64,000 bases of DNA from Caproiciproducens sp. CPB-2 (GCF_036287215.1 NZ_CP142860.1:3224001-3288000); one strand, 5' to 3'. Shown: positions 12,244 to 20,914, counted from the stretch's first letter. Translations and numbers: made by a program. The notes: generated by a model not told the origin, from the sequence alone.

Positions 12244-12729
12244 TTATTTGGAGATGGTGAGAACCTCGTATTCCATCGTTCCGGCGGGAACCTCAATTTC
12301 AATTTTATCCCCGATGCCGTGTCCCAGAAGGGATTTCCCGACCAGCGATTCGTCGGAAATGTTTCCGTTCACCGGGTCGACCTCGTTCGAGCCGACAATT
12401 TTATAGTTGGCGACGCCGCTGTTTCCGGTCGAGGGGTTCGTTACCCTTACCTCCACCTTGGAGCCGATATGGATATTCTCATTGCTGAGCTCGTCTTCGT
12501 CGATCACCTTGACGTTTTTCAGCATGACTTCAATATCCGCAATGCGGGCCTCCACGATCGCCTGATCGTTTTTCGCCTCGTCATATTCGCTGTTTTCAGA
12601 CAAGTCGCCGAAGGAAAGGGCGATCTTGATTTTCTCCGCCACTTCCTTGCGTTTGACGCTTTTCAGCTCTTCCAGCTCGTTTTCAAGCTTTTCAAGGCCT
12701 TCTTTTGTCAGGATTACCTGTTTAACCAT
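12244..12729 (-). CDS. greA: Transcription elongation factor GreA
   Basis: Binds the RNA polymerase secondary channel and promotes transcript cleavage in backtracked complexes. From the ATG at 12729 it has 161 aa, close to the 158-160 of the family. The N-terminal antiparallel coiled coil (about 1-75, rich in E, K and L, with the acidic tip around LSENSEYDEA) and the C-terminal FKBP-like domain (SPxGxAL replaced by SLVGKSLLGHGIGD) are visible. A 42-codon upstream extension in frame is not supported: it covers the leader hairpin, and AGGTGG precedes 12729. Confidence 0.96.
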   Translation of the reverse strand: MVKQVILTKEGLEKLENELEELKSVKRKEVAEKIKIALSFGDLSENSEYDEAKNDQAIVEARIADIEVMLKNVKVIDEDELSNENIHIGSKVEVRVTNPSTGNSGVANYKIVGSNEVDPVNGNISDESLVGKSLLGHGIGDKIEIEVPAGTMEYEVLTISK

Positions 12730-12809
12730 ATATAATAACCACCTTTTCAATGCAATTTTCTTGCAGTTTTTCCACAGCGTTTTCCCACACAATGGCAGAA
12801 TAATTTCAT

Positions 12810-12840
12810 GTTCCTCCCCCGCTTTCGGCGGGGGAGGAAC
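12810..12840. repeat. 13-bp perfect GC-rich hairpin in the greA leader
   Basis: GTTCCTCCCCCGC (12810-12822) and its exact reverse complement (12828-12840) enclose a 5-nt loop. No T run follows on either strand, so it does not look like an ordinary terminator. It lies inside the predicted 155-nt greA 5' UTR. Confidence 0.85.
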
Positions 12841-12892
12841 ACTTTCACCTGTCACTGTAAACAGAATTGCTGATTTTTTCTATAATAAATAC

Positions 12893-12921
12893 ATTATAGT
12901 GATACCGTACCGTTCTGTCAA
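12893..12921 (-). promoter_or_regulatory. Consensus sigma-A promoter of greA
   Basis: Minus-strand TTGACA (12916-12921), exactly 17 bp, TATAAT (12893-12898): a full match to the sigma-A consensus. Transcription should start near 12886. Confidence 0.9.
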
Positions 12922-12923
12922 TA

Positions 12924-12983
12924 AAATCCGCCCCGGCGGGCGGATTTTCCGGAAAAAACAGGGATATGCAAACGCATATCCCC
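12924..12983 (-). terminator. Terminator pair after the ftsEX-S41 operon
   Basis: First hairpin GGGATATGC/GCATATCCC (12961-12982, 9-bp stem, 4-nt loop) followed on the minus strand by T6; then a second stem AAAATCCGCC/GGCGGATTTT (about 12924-12946). Together they separate the S41 gene from the greA promoter. Confidence 0.85.
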
Positions 12984-12992
12984 AAGACCGCT

Positions 12993-14297
12993 TCAGTCCG
13001 TCGCGGCTCCGCTTTCCACCGGTACCTCCGCAGCGGCGCCGGGGGCCTGGGAAACATTCGCTCCCTGCCGGATCAGCGCGGAAACCGCGGCCTGCAGCTG
13101 CGCGTCCTGCTCGCCCGCCAGCTGATTTTTCGCCAGCAGCTCGCGCTGGGCGTCGGTGAGCTCTTTGCTGACATCCGCGTCAATGCCCTTGCCGTTAAAG
13201 ACATTGCCGTTCAGGGTCAGGTAATTTGCCACGGAAAGGATAATCGCCGACCCGTCGGAAAGCGGCATCACTTCATCCTTTGTGCCGAAGCCCGCCGTCT
13301 TTTCCCCGACCAGCAGTCCTTTTTTATAGTCCTTGATATCGGACGCGAAAATTTCCGCCGCGCCAAAGGTGTTCCGGTCGATAATCACCGAAATGGGCAG
13401 GCTGACCTCGTTTGCATTGGAGGTGTGCTCCACGGTGACCTTTCCGGCCTTGTTCCTGTAGCTGACCGTATTGCCCGCGGGCAGGAGGGTGTCCAGCATT
13501 GCTGCCATCCCGCCCACGCTTCCGCCGGAATTGCTTCTGAGGTCGACGACAACGCCCGCCGCGCCTTCCTTGATGCGCTGGGCGAGCAGCGTGTTGAACT
13601 GCTCCGCGTTGTTATCGGTAAATTCGCTGATTTTCAGATAGGCCACGTTGCCGTTGATCATGGAGGAAGTGATCGTCCGCTCGGTATACTCCGCGCGGGT
13701 CACGGTAATGCTGAGCTTTTCGGTTTTCGCCTCCATCCCGCCGGAAGCCCCGGCGTCCTCCGTCCTGCGCAGGATGCCGAACTTCACCCTGGAGCCGGAA
13801 ACACCGTCCAGCTTGTTGAGCGCGTCGCCGTAGGTGATGCGCACGATCTCCTTATCATCCATGCTGACAATGGTGTCGCCCTTTTTGATCCCGCTTTTTT
13901 CGGCGGGCGAATTCGGCATTACCTCAATGACTTCCATATTGCCGTCGTTGTCGCGGGCGGTCTTGATGCCCACGCCGATATTCTTTCCGCTGTTTCCGCT
14001 GACATACGCCTTATATTTCTCCGCCGACAAATATTTTGCCTGGGAATCCCCCAACCCGGCCACGTATCCGGCGCAGATGCCGTCGTTCAAAGCGGTTTCA
14101 TCCACTGCTCCGATGTAGTCCTGCCTTGCCTTCTGGTCGATCTCGCTCAGCTTGGTATACATCGCCTGGCGCGCGTTGACATCCGCGACCTTGGTGTTGA
14201 AGTTTCTCATCGCGTAAACGTAGGTGAGGGAAACCGTAATGGAGGCCGTAACGGCAACAAGGGCAACCGCCGCGCCCCAGGTCAGCTTTCTGCTCAT
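12993..14297 (-). CDS. S41-family (CtpA/CtpB-like) protein lacking catalytic residues
   Basis: 434 aa with an N-terminal membrane anchor (about 7-29), a PDZ domain (about 100-175, with KNIGVGI and GIKKGDTIVSMDD) and an S41 protease fold (about 205-395, with VVDLRSNSGGSVGG). At the positions of the CtpB/Prc catalytic triad this protein has Gly312 instead of Ser (RNTFGAAEIF), Phe337 instead of Lys (TAGFGTKD) and Asp341 instead of Gln. The fold is kept but proteolysis should be impossible. It is the last gene of the ftsE-ftsX-M23 cluster (the M23 stop is 40 bp upstream), so a scaffold or regulatory role at the division site or cell wall is inferred. Confidence 0.88.
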   Translation of the reverse strand: MSRKLTWGAAVALVAVTASITVSLTYVYAMRNFNTKVADVNARQAMYTKLSEIDQKARQDYIGAVDETALNDGICAGYVAGLGDSQAKYLSAEKYKAYVSGNSGKNIGVGIKTARDNDGNMEVIEVMPNSPAEKSGIKKGDTIVSMDDKEIVRITYGDALNKLDGVSGSRVKFGILRRTEDAGASGGMEAKTEKLSITVTRAEYTERTITSSMINGNVAYLKISEFTDNNAEQFNTLLAQRIKEGAAGVVVDLRSNSGGSVGGMAAMLDTLLPAGNTVSYRNKAGKVTVEHTSNANEVSLPISVIIDRNTFGAAEIFASDIKDYKKGLLVGEKTAGFGTKDEVMPLSDGSAIILSVANYLTLNGNVFNGKGIDADVSKELTDAQRELLAKNQLAGEQDAQLQAAVSALIRQGANVSQAPGAAAEVPVESGAATD

Positions 14298-14336
14298 ATC
14301 GAATCAATCATTCCTTATTCTGGATTTTCCTTCCGC

Positions 14337-15530
14337 CTATCTGCTGAACCAGTTCAGCGGATTCTTCGCCACGCCGTTCACGCGGATTTCAAAATGAAGA
14401 TGCGCCCCCTGCGAATCCCCGGTGTTGCCGACGTAGGCGATCACCTGTCCCTTTTTCACCGTCTGTCCTTTGCTGACCGCCACGCTGCTGCAGTGGCCGT
14501 ACAGGGTGGAGTACCCGCCGCCGTGGTCGATCGCCACCACGTTGCCGTACCCGCCGTAGCCGGTGCCGTAGTTGCCCCAGCCCGCCATCATCACCTTGCC
14601 CGAATCGGCCGCGACAATCGGCTTGCCGTAAACGCCGGCGGAGGAAATGTCGATTCCCTTGTGCAGGCTGCCCCACCGGTAGCCGTAGCCGCTGGTAATA
14701 TTGGTAACGCCCGGAAGAGGCCAGCCAAAGTTGCCCTTGCTCACGTACCCGCCGCTGCCGCCGGTTCCCTTCTGGGAAGCGTAATAATCCTTATACCACT
14801 GGTCGATCGCGGCGTCCGCCTTCTTGCGCTGTTCGGCAAGCTTTGCGTTTTCCTGATTGGCGCTCGATTCGTTCTGGGAAATCTCCGCAATGACCGCCTT
14901 TGTTTCATTGACCAGCGAAGTGAGCTCGCCCTGCTTTGTGTCCAGCGCCACCCTTGCTTCGGCAACGCTTTTGCGGTTGGTCTCAATCTCCGATTTCTGC
15001 GCCTTAATACTGTCCATATCGGACTTCAGCGTATTGATCAAATTGGTGTCATGCGTGGTAATGGCCTGAATCGCCTCTGTTTTATCCGCAAGATCCACCA
15101 CGTTTTTGGCGCTGAGGATAACCTCAAGGTTGGACGCCTCGCCCGTCAGATAGAGCGCGCGCAGCCTTTGCTTGAGCTGTTCGTAGTTCGCGTCGATATT
15201 TTTCTGCTTATCGGCGATCTGCGATTCCTTCTGGGAAATGTCCGCGTCCAGAGTATTGATCTGCTGATTCAAAACGTCGATCTGGCTCTGCACGGTGCTT
15301 GCCTGCGTGTCCAGCGCCGCTTTATACTGCTGCTTCTGGGCCTTGTCCGCTTTCAGCGTTTTCAGCCTGGCGGCAACCTCCGCCTGTTTTTTCTTCAGAT
15401 CGGCCTGCTCCTTCTGCAGCTGGCTCAGGCTTTTGGCGGCGGACGCCGGCATGGCGGCCTGAGGAGCAAAAATCATCGCCAGCGCCAGAACGACGGCGAG
15501 CAATCCTTTGACCCATTTTCTACCAGCCAA
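14337..15530 (-). CDS. M23 murein hydrolase with EnvC/PcsB-like coiled coil
   Basis: Secreted or membrane-anchored peptidoglycan hydrolase, 397 aa. Signal peptide at about 1-32 (LLAVVLALAMIFAPQAAMPASA), a long coiled coil (about 33-255, rich in Q, K and A), a Gly-rich linker, and a C-terminal LytM domain (about 275-397). Zinc ligands are intact: His and Asp in HKGIDIS, the H in LYGHCS and the HLH of AHLHFEI. The gene overlaps ftsX by 11 bp. By analogy with PcsB, CwlO and EnvC, FtsEX would regulate this enzyme through the coiled coil. It appears catalytically competent, unlike the neighbouring S41 protein. Confidence 0.93.
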   Translation of the reverse strand: MAGRKWVKGLLAVVLALAMIFAPQAAMPASAAKSLSQLQKEQADLKKKQAEVAARLKTLKADKAQKQQYKAALDTQASTVQSQIDVLNQQINTLDADISQKESQIADKQKNIDANYEQLKQRLRALYLTGEASNLEVILSAKNVVDLADKTEAIQAITTHDTNLINTLKSDMDSIKAQKSEIETNRKSVAEARVALDTKQGELTSLVNETKAVIAEISQNESSANQENAKLAEQRKKADAAIDQWYKDYYASQKGTGGSGGYVSKGNFGWPLPGVTNITSGYGYRWGSLHKGIDISSAGVYGKPIVAADSGKVMMAGWGNYGTGYGGYGNVVAIDHGGGYSTLYGHCSSVAVSKGQTVKKGQVIAYVGNTGDSQGAHLHFEIRVNGVAKNPLNWFSR

Positions 15531-16434
15531 CGATCTCCCCTCCTTCCTTCTTCAGATATTTGCTGATGGAAATCACTCCGCCTACCGCGCCGAACAGCAT
15601 TCCGGCCAGAATAAACGCCAGGGTAATGCTCCACGCGAGGGGCTGTATGTCAACGGGAGAAAACATCATAATGGAGGTAATGGAGGTAATCATTTTATTG
15701 TAGAGCAAAAGCAGGATCAGGCTGGAAATCAGCCCCGAAAGGACTCCGATGATCATGCCCTCCACAATAAACGGGACGCGTATAAACCAGTTCGTCGCGC
15801 CGACGGACTTCATAATGCTGATCTCCACCCGCCGCGAAAACATGGTGACCCGGATGGTATTGGAAATAATGAACAGGGAAACCAGACTGAGCAGCAGGAT
15901 GATCCAGAAGCCCACCATGGTGATCATCCGGTCCAGATTCGTCAGCTTCTGCGCCACGTCCGAATAATCGTTGATGCTCGCGACGCCGGAAATCTTCTGA
16001 ATCTGCGCCGCGGTTTCCTTATATTTGGAAAGGTCCTTGAACGAAACCTTGAAAGCGTCCGGCAGCGGGTTTTCCTTCCCGGTCATGCCCTGCAGCATGG
16101 TGCCGTCCTTATCGCCTAAAATATCCATATACTGCTGGATGGCGTCGTCCTTCGGCACGAATTCACAGGTTTCGATATTATCGAGCTTTTTGATTTCTTC
16201 CCCGACCTTGATGGCGGAAAGCGTGGGCAGGTCCTGCGTCATATAGACCCTGACGGAATTGCTGCCCTCCAGCGTTTTCATAGCGGAATCGATATTATAG
16301 GAAAAAAGCACCGCCGCGCCCGTCAGCAGCAGGCACGAGATCAGCACGCCGACAGACGCAAAGCTCATGGTGCGGTTATTCCAGATATTCTTGATACCCT
16401 CTTTCATCAGGTACCCCAGTCCGTTAATCCTCAT
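15520..16434 (-). CDS. ftsX: Cell division ABC transporter-like permease FtsX
   Basis: Membrane subunit of FtsEX, 304 aa. N-terminal cytoplasmic segment and first membrane span (about 22-45, ASVGVLISCLLLTGAAVLFSY), a large extracellular domain (about 46-175), then three membrane spans (about 180-205, 225-250, 270-295). The start overlaps the end of ftsE and its end overlaps the M23 gene, so all are co-translated. The extracellular loop would contact the coiled coil of the M23 hydrolase. The interaction is inferred from the family. Confidence 0.95.
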   Translation of the reverse strand: MRINGLGYLMKEGIKNIWNNRTMSFASVGVLISCLLLTGAAVLFSYNIDSAMKTLEGSNSVRVYMTQDLPTLSAIKVGEEIKKLDNIETCEFVPKDDAIQQYMDILGDKDGTMLQGMTGKENPLPDAFKVSFKDLSKYKETAAQIQKISGVASINDYSDVAQKLTNLDRMITMVGFWIILLLSLVSLFIISNTIRVTMFSRRVEISIMKSVGATNWFIRVPFIVEGMIIGVLSGLISSLILLLLYNKMITSITSIMMFSPVDIQPLAWSITLAFILAGMLFGAVGGVISISKYLKKEGGEIVGW

Positions 16435-17113
16435 GGCGCGCCTCCTTCTGCGAAGCGGTGTCCGCCACGATGCTTCCGCCGTGGATTTCCACCACTCTGC
16501 GGTGGAAGTGCTTGACCAGCGAATGCTCGTGCGTCACCATCAGGATGGTGGTGCCGCGGCGGTTGATTTCGTTGAGCAGGTCCACAATTTCAAAGGAAAG
16601 GGCGGGGTCAATGTTGCCCGTAGGCTCGTCCGCGATAATCAGCTTGGGGTTGTTGATCAGCGCCCGCGCAAGCCCGACCCTCTGCTGCTCCCCGCCGGAA
16701 AGCTCCGCCGGATGGCACATCGCCTTGTTCTGAAGATCGACAAGGCTCAGGATATACGGGACCCGTTTGCGGATTTCCCTGTTGGTCGCGCCGACGATAT
16801 GCATGGCGAACGCCACATTGTCGAACACCGTCATATTGTCGATCAGCCGGAAATCCTGAAAGACGATCCCCATCGTCCGGCGCATATACGGCACGTCCCG
16901 CTTTCTCAGCGTGGAAAGCCTTCTGCCGTTGACGATGATCTCGCCCTCGCTGGCTTTCTCCTCACACATAATCAGCTTGAGGAAGGTGCTTTTCCCCGCG
17001 CCGGAAGAGCCGACAATAAAGACAAACTCGCCCTTGTCCACTTTCAGGTTCACGTCCTTGAGCGCTTTTGTCCCATTGGAATATGTTTTGCTTACATTCT
17101 GAAATTCTATCAA
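16424..17113 (-). CDS. ftsE: Cell division ATP-binding protein FtsE
   Basis: ABC ATPase that drives FtsX conformational changes. Walker A GSSGAGKST, signature LSGGEQQRVGLARAL, Walker B LIIADEPTG and the H-loop MVTHEH are all present. I chose the TTG at 17113 because it gives the typical N-terminus IEFQNVSKTY and length (229 aa) with GGAG 8 nt upstream; an ATG at 17140 would add nine residues but lacks a good RBS. First gene of ftsE-ftsX-M23-S41. Confidence 0.95.
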   Translation of the reverse strand: MIEFQNVSKTYSNGTKALKDVNLKVDKGEFVFIVGSSGAGKSTFLKLIMCEEKASEGEIIVNGRRLSTLRKRDVPYMRRTMGIVFQDFRLIDNMTVFDNVAFAMHIVGATNREIRKRVPYILSLVDLQNKAMCHPAELSGGEQQRVGLARALINNPKLIIADEPTGNIDPALSFEIVDLLNEINRRGTTILMVTHEHSLVKHFHRRVVEIHGGSIVADTASQKEARHED

Positions 17114-17208
17114 TGTAATCGCTCCATCAAATTCATTCATACTGATCTTTCATTGAGTAAATGATAAGTCAGGACAAGGATTCATTTCCCACAAAATTCA
17201 CCATAAAA

Positions 17209-17256
17209 AGCCAAAAAAACCAAAACCCATTGGCATGTTTACATAATACCAATGGG
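17209..17256 (-). terminator. Terminator of the PucR-type regulator gene
   Basis: CCCATTGG (17226-17233) and CCAATGGG (17249-17256) form a stem; on the minus strand a T-rich tract (TTTTGGTTTTTTTGG) follows. Confidence 0.75.
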
Positions 17257-17334
17257 CGACGGATTTATTATTCTCTAATAGAATTAAATTGTAATAAATC
17301 TGTAATATTTCTGATTTCTTTTTTCATTTCCCTG

Positions 17335-18420
17335 TCAGAATTTAACTGGGTTGGAAGAAAGATACTTCTTGACCATCAGAGCGACCTTGAAAACAATGGC
17401 GTCTTCAAACTCGCGCAGATCCAGACCGGTGATCTTCTTGATCTTTTCCAGCCTGTAAACCAGCGTATTCCGGTGGACAAACAGCTTGCGGGAAGTTTCG
17501 GAAACGTTCAGGTTGTTTTCAAAAAAGCGCTGAATGGTGAACAGGGTCTCGTGGTCCAGCGATTCGATCGAGCCGCGCTTGAAGACCTCCTTCAGGAACA
17601 TGTCGCACAGTGTCGTCGGCAGCTGGTAAATCAGACGGGCAATCCCGAGGTTGTCGTAGCTGACGATCGGCTTCTCGGTGTCGAACACCTTGCCGACCTC
17701 CAGCGCGACCTGGGCTTCCTTGAAGGAACGGGCCAGATCCTTGATTCCGGTCACCGTGGTGCCGATCCCGACCACGCAGTGGGTGTAGAACTCGCTGGAA
17801 AGGGTGTCCACAATGGAACTCGCCAGTTTTTCCAAATCCTTCGGCTCAATGCCGGCGCGGATTTCCTTGACCAGCGCGATATCGTTTTCGTTAATATTGA
17901 TAATAAAGTCCTTGTTTTTATCCGGGAAAAGGTTCTGTACCACATCGTAAGCGGAAATGTCGGATTTGCTCGTAATTTTAATCAGCATACACACGCGGTT
18001 CACATCAGCGTTAAAGCGGAGCTCCCGGGCTTTCAAATAGATATCGCCGGGCAGGATATTATCCAGAATCACATTCTTGATAAAGTTGCTGCGGTCGTAT
18101 TTTTCATCGTAATACTGCTTGATGCTGCTCAGTGAAACAGCCAGCAGGGAAGCGTAGCGGCCGGCCTCCGGATCGCTGCCGGAAACAAAAACGGCGTATT
18201 CCGGCCTTGGGCGGCTGCCGAACGACTTAAAAGTATAGCCGTTGACCACAAAAGTTCCCGGCGTCGCCAGAACCTCGGCGGTAATGCTGTCGTTCACTTC
18301 GCCGATACGGCCAAGCTCACTGCAAGCTATGATAACCGAGGTCTCATCGATCACACCGATCGTACGGTCGATTGCGTCGCGCATTTGGTGGATAACTCCC
18401 TGAAATAATCTATTTGACAT
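17335..18420 (-). CDS. PucR/CdaR-type transcriptional regulator
   Basis: 361-aa regulator. The N-terminal part (about 1-110) resembles a sugar-diacid-recognition or GAF-like sensor (AIDRTIGVIDETSVIIACSE split by strands), the middle (about 150-270) a GGDEF-like CdaR domain with VVGIGTTVTGIKDLARSFKEA, and the end (about 300-355) the PucR C-terminal HTH with VSETSRKLFVHRNTLVYRLE. Ligand and targets cannot be inferred: it stands alone between the ftsEX cluster and a sugar ABC ATPase, with its own terminator. Family members control carbohydrate or purine metabolism. Confidence 0.85.
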   Translation of the reverse strand: MSNRLFQGVIHQMRDAIDRTIGVIDETSVIIACSELGRIGEVNDSITAEVLATPGTFVVNGYTFKSFGSRPRPEYAVFVSGSDPEAGRYASLLAVSLSSIKQYYDEKYDRSNFIKNVILDNILPGDIYLKARELRFNADVNRVCMLIKITSKSDISAYDVVQNLFPDKNKDFIININENDIALVKEIRAGIEPKDLEKLASSIVDTLSSEFYTHCVVGIGTTVTGIKDLARSFKEAQVALEVGKVFDTEKPIVSYDNLGIARLIYQLPTTLCDMFLKEVFKRGSIESLDHETLFTIQRFFENNLNVSETSRKLFVHRNTLVYRLEKIKKITGLDLREFEDAIVFKVALMVKKYLSSNPVKF

Positions 18421-18630
18421 AGCTCTCCCTCACTTTATATAACTTGTGGAATCTGCTGAAATATTATAGTATGCTACATACATTTTACATAAATTCAATG
18501 CATTTTTCAACTATGTATTGAACATAAAATAAAAAAATATCATTTTCAGGAGAAATCTGGGGATAAAATCCCCTTTTTTTACCATAATTTATTTCTTTGC
18601 CGGCGGAAAAATATTTTTATTTTTCTGTAT

Positions 18631-18659
18631 AAAAATAAAGGGCCGTGTTCACACGGCCC
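18631..18659 (-). terminator. Terminator of the sugar ABC ATPase gene
   Basis: GGGCCGTGT (18640-18648) and ACACGGCCC (18651-18659) form a 9-bp stem with a 2-nt loop; the minus strand continues with TTTATTTTTAT. Confidence 0.85.
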
Positions 18660-18719
18660 CGGGAATGTCGGAAAACTGTCAGGCGGCGAAAAATTGCAGG
18701 AAGACGGTCAGGGGAAAAC

Positions 18720-18736
18720 CTCCCTCCGTGAGGGAG
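18720..18736. repeat. Short CTCCCT...AGGGAG hairpin
   Basis: Six-base arms around CCGTG, just after the ABC ATPase stop. The core CTCCCTCCGT also occurs at 46547-46556. Confidence 0.45.
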
Positions 18737-18741
18737 ACTCG

Positions 18742-19854
18742 TCAATTCAGAATCGTCTTTTCCGTATCTTTATCAAACAGATGCATTTTCTGAAGGTTAA
18801 AGGCAATCTCAATGGTGTCGCCCGTCTTGGCGGTGGAGGTCGGCTCCACCCTGGCCGTAATGTCGCTGTTCTCGCAGCTCAGGTACAGATAGGTTTCCGC
18901 GCCCATCAGCTCGGTTACCTCCACCCCGGCCTTTACAATGCCTTCCGTCGCCTTTGCGAGGAAGTCCGGCTCGTCGTGCACGTCTTCGGGACGGATGCCG
19001 AACACAACCGTTTTGCCCGCATAATCCTTCAGCACGCCGTCCTTGTCCTTCCCTTCGGGAACGGCAACGCTGTACCTGCCGAATTTCAGGAAGAAGCGGC
19101 CGTCCCTGTTTTCGACCTCCGCGTCGATAAAGTTCATCTGCGGGGAACCCATAAAGCCGGCCACAAACTCGTTTACCGGGTAATCGTACAGGTTCTGCGG
19201 CGTATCGACCTGCTGGATAAAGCCGTCCTTCATCACCACGATGCGGTCGCCCATGGTCATGGCCTCGGTCTGATCGTGCGTTACATAAATGAAGGTGGTG
19301 CCCAGCCTTTTGTGCAGCTTGGAAATTTCCGTCCTCATCTGCGCGCGCAGTTTGGCGTCCAGATTGGAAAGAGGTTCGTCCAGAAGGAAAACCTTCGGGT
19401 CGCGGACAATGGCGCGTCCAAGCGCGACACGCTGGCGCTGGCCGCCGGACAGAGCCTTCGGCTTTCTGTCGAGCAGATGGGAGATGTCCAGAATTTTGGC
19501 GGCCTCTTCCACGCGGCGCTTGATTTCTTCCTTCGCCACCTTGCGGATCTTCAGGCCGAAAGCCATATTGTCAAAAACCGTCATATGGGGATAGAGCGCG
19601 TAGTTCTGGAACACCATCGCGATGTCGCGGTCCTTCGGCGCAATATCATTCGCAAGCGTCTCCCCGATATACAGCTCGCCCTTGCTGATTTCTTCCAGTC
19701 CCGCGATCATCCGCAGGGTAGTGGATTTTCCACAGCCGGACGGACCGACCAGAATAATGAATTCCTTGTCCGCGATTTCCAGATTGAAATCCGTAACCGC
19801 GGTCACGCCTCCTTCGTAGACCTTGTAAATATGCTTTAATGTAACGTTTGCCAT
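18742..19854 (-). CDS. Sugar ABC transporter ATP-binding protein, MsmK/UgpC type
   Basis: ABC ATPase of the CUT1 carbohydrate class, 370 aa. The nucleotide-binding domain (about 1-235) has Walker A GPSGCGKST, signature LSGGQRQRVALGRA, Walker B VFLLDEPLSNLD and the switch His in YVTHDQTEAM; the C-terminal part (about 240-370) is the MalK-like OB/TOBE regulatory region. The start at 19854 follows GGAGG; a longer ORF upstream has no RBS. No solute-binding protein or permease lies nearby, so it is probably a shared ATPase serving several remote sugar transporters, as described for MsmK and MsiK. Confidence 0.94.
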   Translation of the reverse strand: MANVTLKHIYKVYEGGVTAVTDFNLEIADKEFIILVGPSGCGKSTTLRMIAGLEEISKGELYIGETLANDIAPKDRDIAMVFQNYALYPHMTVFDNMAFGLKIRKVAKEEIKRRVEEAAKILDISHLLDRKPKALSGGQRQRVALGRAIVRDPKVFLLDEPLSNLDAKLRAQMRTEISKLHKRLGTTFIYVTHDQTEAMTMGDRIVVMKDGFIQQVDTPQNLYDYPVNEFVAGFMGSPQMNFIDAEVENRDGRFFLKFGRYSVAVPEGKDKDGVLKDYAGKTVVFGIRPEDVHDEPDFLAKATEGIVKAGVEVTELMGAETYLYLSCENSDITARVEPTSTAKTGDTIEIAFNLQKMHLFDKDTEKTILN

Positions 19855-20093
19855 CATAATCCTCCTGAATCTCATACTGTTCGTCTGAACGGTTCCCACA
19901 GCGTTTCCATTTCCATTAGGGAAGAAACCCAATCGGCACTTTGGGGGAATAATGGACCGCTGTAAATCAAACCGTTTCTCATTTCGTGAATTCATGATAA
20001 CAGATGCGACCGGGGATTAACAGGCGTTTTTTATCCAAACTTTGCGTTTTGGAATTATGGAAATCTGATAAAACACAAAAACAGGTCCCGAAT

Positions 20094-20831
20094 TTAGTGT
20101 ATATTGGATAGCGAAGATTGGCTGAAAATGGCGGATCTCTCACACTTGTCCAGCTCCCGCGCGGCTCCCGGAGCCAGCTTTTCATCCAGCTTCAGCCCGC
20201 CGATCTGTACCCGCTTCAGCTTCAGCACCTCGTTGCCGCGCGCCAGAAACATCCGCTTCACCTGGTGGAATTTCCCTTCGCGGATTTGTACGCGGACAAG
20301 CGGGCGTTCCCCGTCCTCCAGGACCTCCAGCCGCGCCGGCAGGCACGTCCTGTCTTTCAGCTCCACCCCGTTTTCAAACGCGGCGATGTCCTCCGGGACA
20401 ACCGGGCGGGCCAGAACCGCCTCATAGAGCTTGTACACATGGCTTTTCGGCGCGAGCATCCGGTGGGCGAACGCTCCGTCGTCGGTAATGATGAGCAGTC
20501 CCTCCGTGTCCCTGTCCAGCCGCCCCGCGGGGAAAAGCCCGCGCCGCCTCTGCTCCGGCGGCAGCAGATCCACCACGGTCCGCGCCCGCGTATCCCGGGA
20601 GGCGGAGAGCACGCCGGCGGGCTTGTTCATCATCAGATAAAGGAACTCCCGGAAATTCAGGGGTTCCCCGTTCACCGTCACTTCGTCGGACTGCGTGTCC
20701 ACCTTATAGTCGGCTTTTCTGACCACGCTGCCGTTCACCGCAACAACGCCGCGGCGAATCATCGCCCCGGCGTCCCTGCGGCTGCCCAGGTTCTGCGAAG
20801 CCAGTATTTTGTCGAGCCGTTCCATGCTCAT
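20094..20831 (-). CDS. RsuA/RluB-family rRNA pseudouridine synthase
   Basis: 245 aa. An N-terminal S4 RNA-binding domain (about 3-50, RLDKILASQNLGSRRDAGAMIRR as separate motifs) precedes the pseudouridine synthase core (about 60-230), whose catalytic Asp lies in GRLDRDTEGLL. It isomerises a uridine in 16S or 23S rRNA; domain layout and length favour the RsuA (16S U516) group but RluB is possible. The ATG at 20831 follows GGAGG at 8 nt. No partner gene is linked. Confidence 0.92.
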   Translation of the reverse strand: MSMERLDKILASQNLGSRRDAGAMIRRGVVAVNGSVVRKADYKVDTQSDEVTVNGEPLNFREFLYLMMNKPAGVLSASRDTRARTVVDLLPPEQRRRGLFPAGRLDRDTEGLLIITDDGAFAHRMLAPKSHVYKLYEAVLARPVVPEDIAAFENGVELKDRTCLPARLEVLEDGERPLVRVQIREGKFHQVKRMFLARGNEVLKLKRVQIGGLKLDEKLAPGAARELDKCERSAIFSQSSLSNIH

Positions 20832-20914
20832 TTGCTCATCCTCCGTGTTTTCACTGTCCCTTTAGTTTAAACGATTGCGGCGCTCCGGTCAATGCGGACT
20901 TTGCCCCCGCCCGT

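Larger units (their letters stand above)
18421..18741. other. Intergenic stretch of 321 bp without a gene
   Basis: AT-rich upstream region of the regulator (a TATAAT on the minus strand near 18470 has no good -35), then the terminator at 18631-18659 and a small CTCCCT/AGGGAG hairpin at 18720-18736 resembling the GC-rich repeats near 12825 and 46580. No coding signal was seen. Confidence 0.6.

Noticed and set aside
12966-15566. An 866-codon open frame on the plus strand opposite the S41 and M23 genes
   Set aside because: It is the antisense shadow of two well-supported genes; composition is Arg/His/Leu-biased without motifs and it has no RBS.
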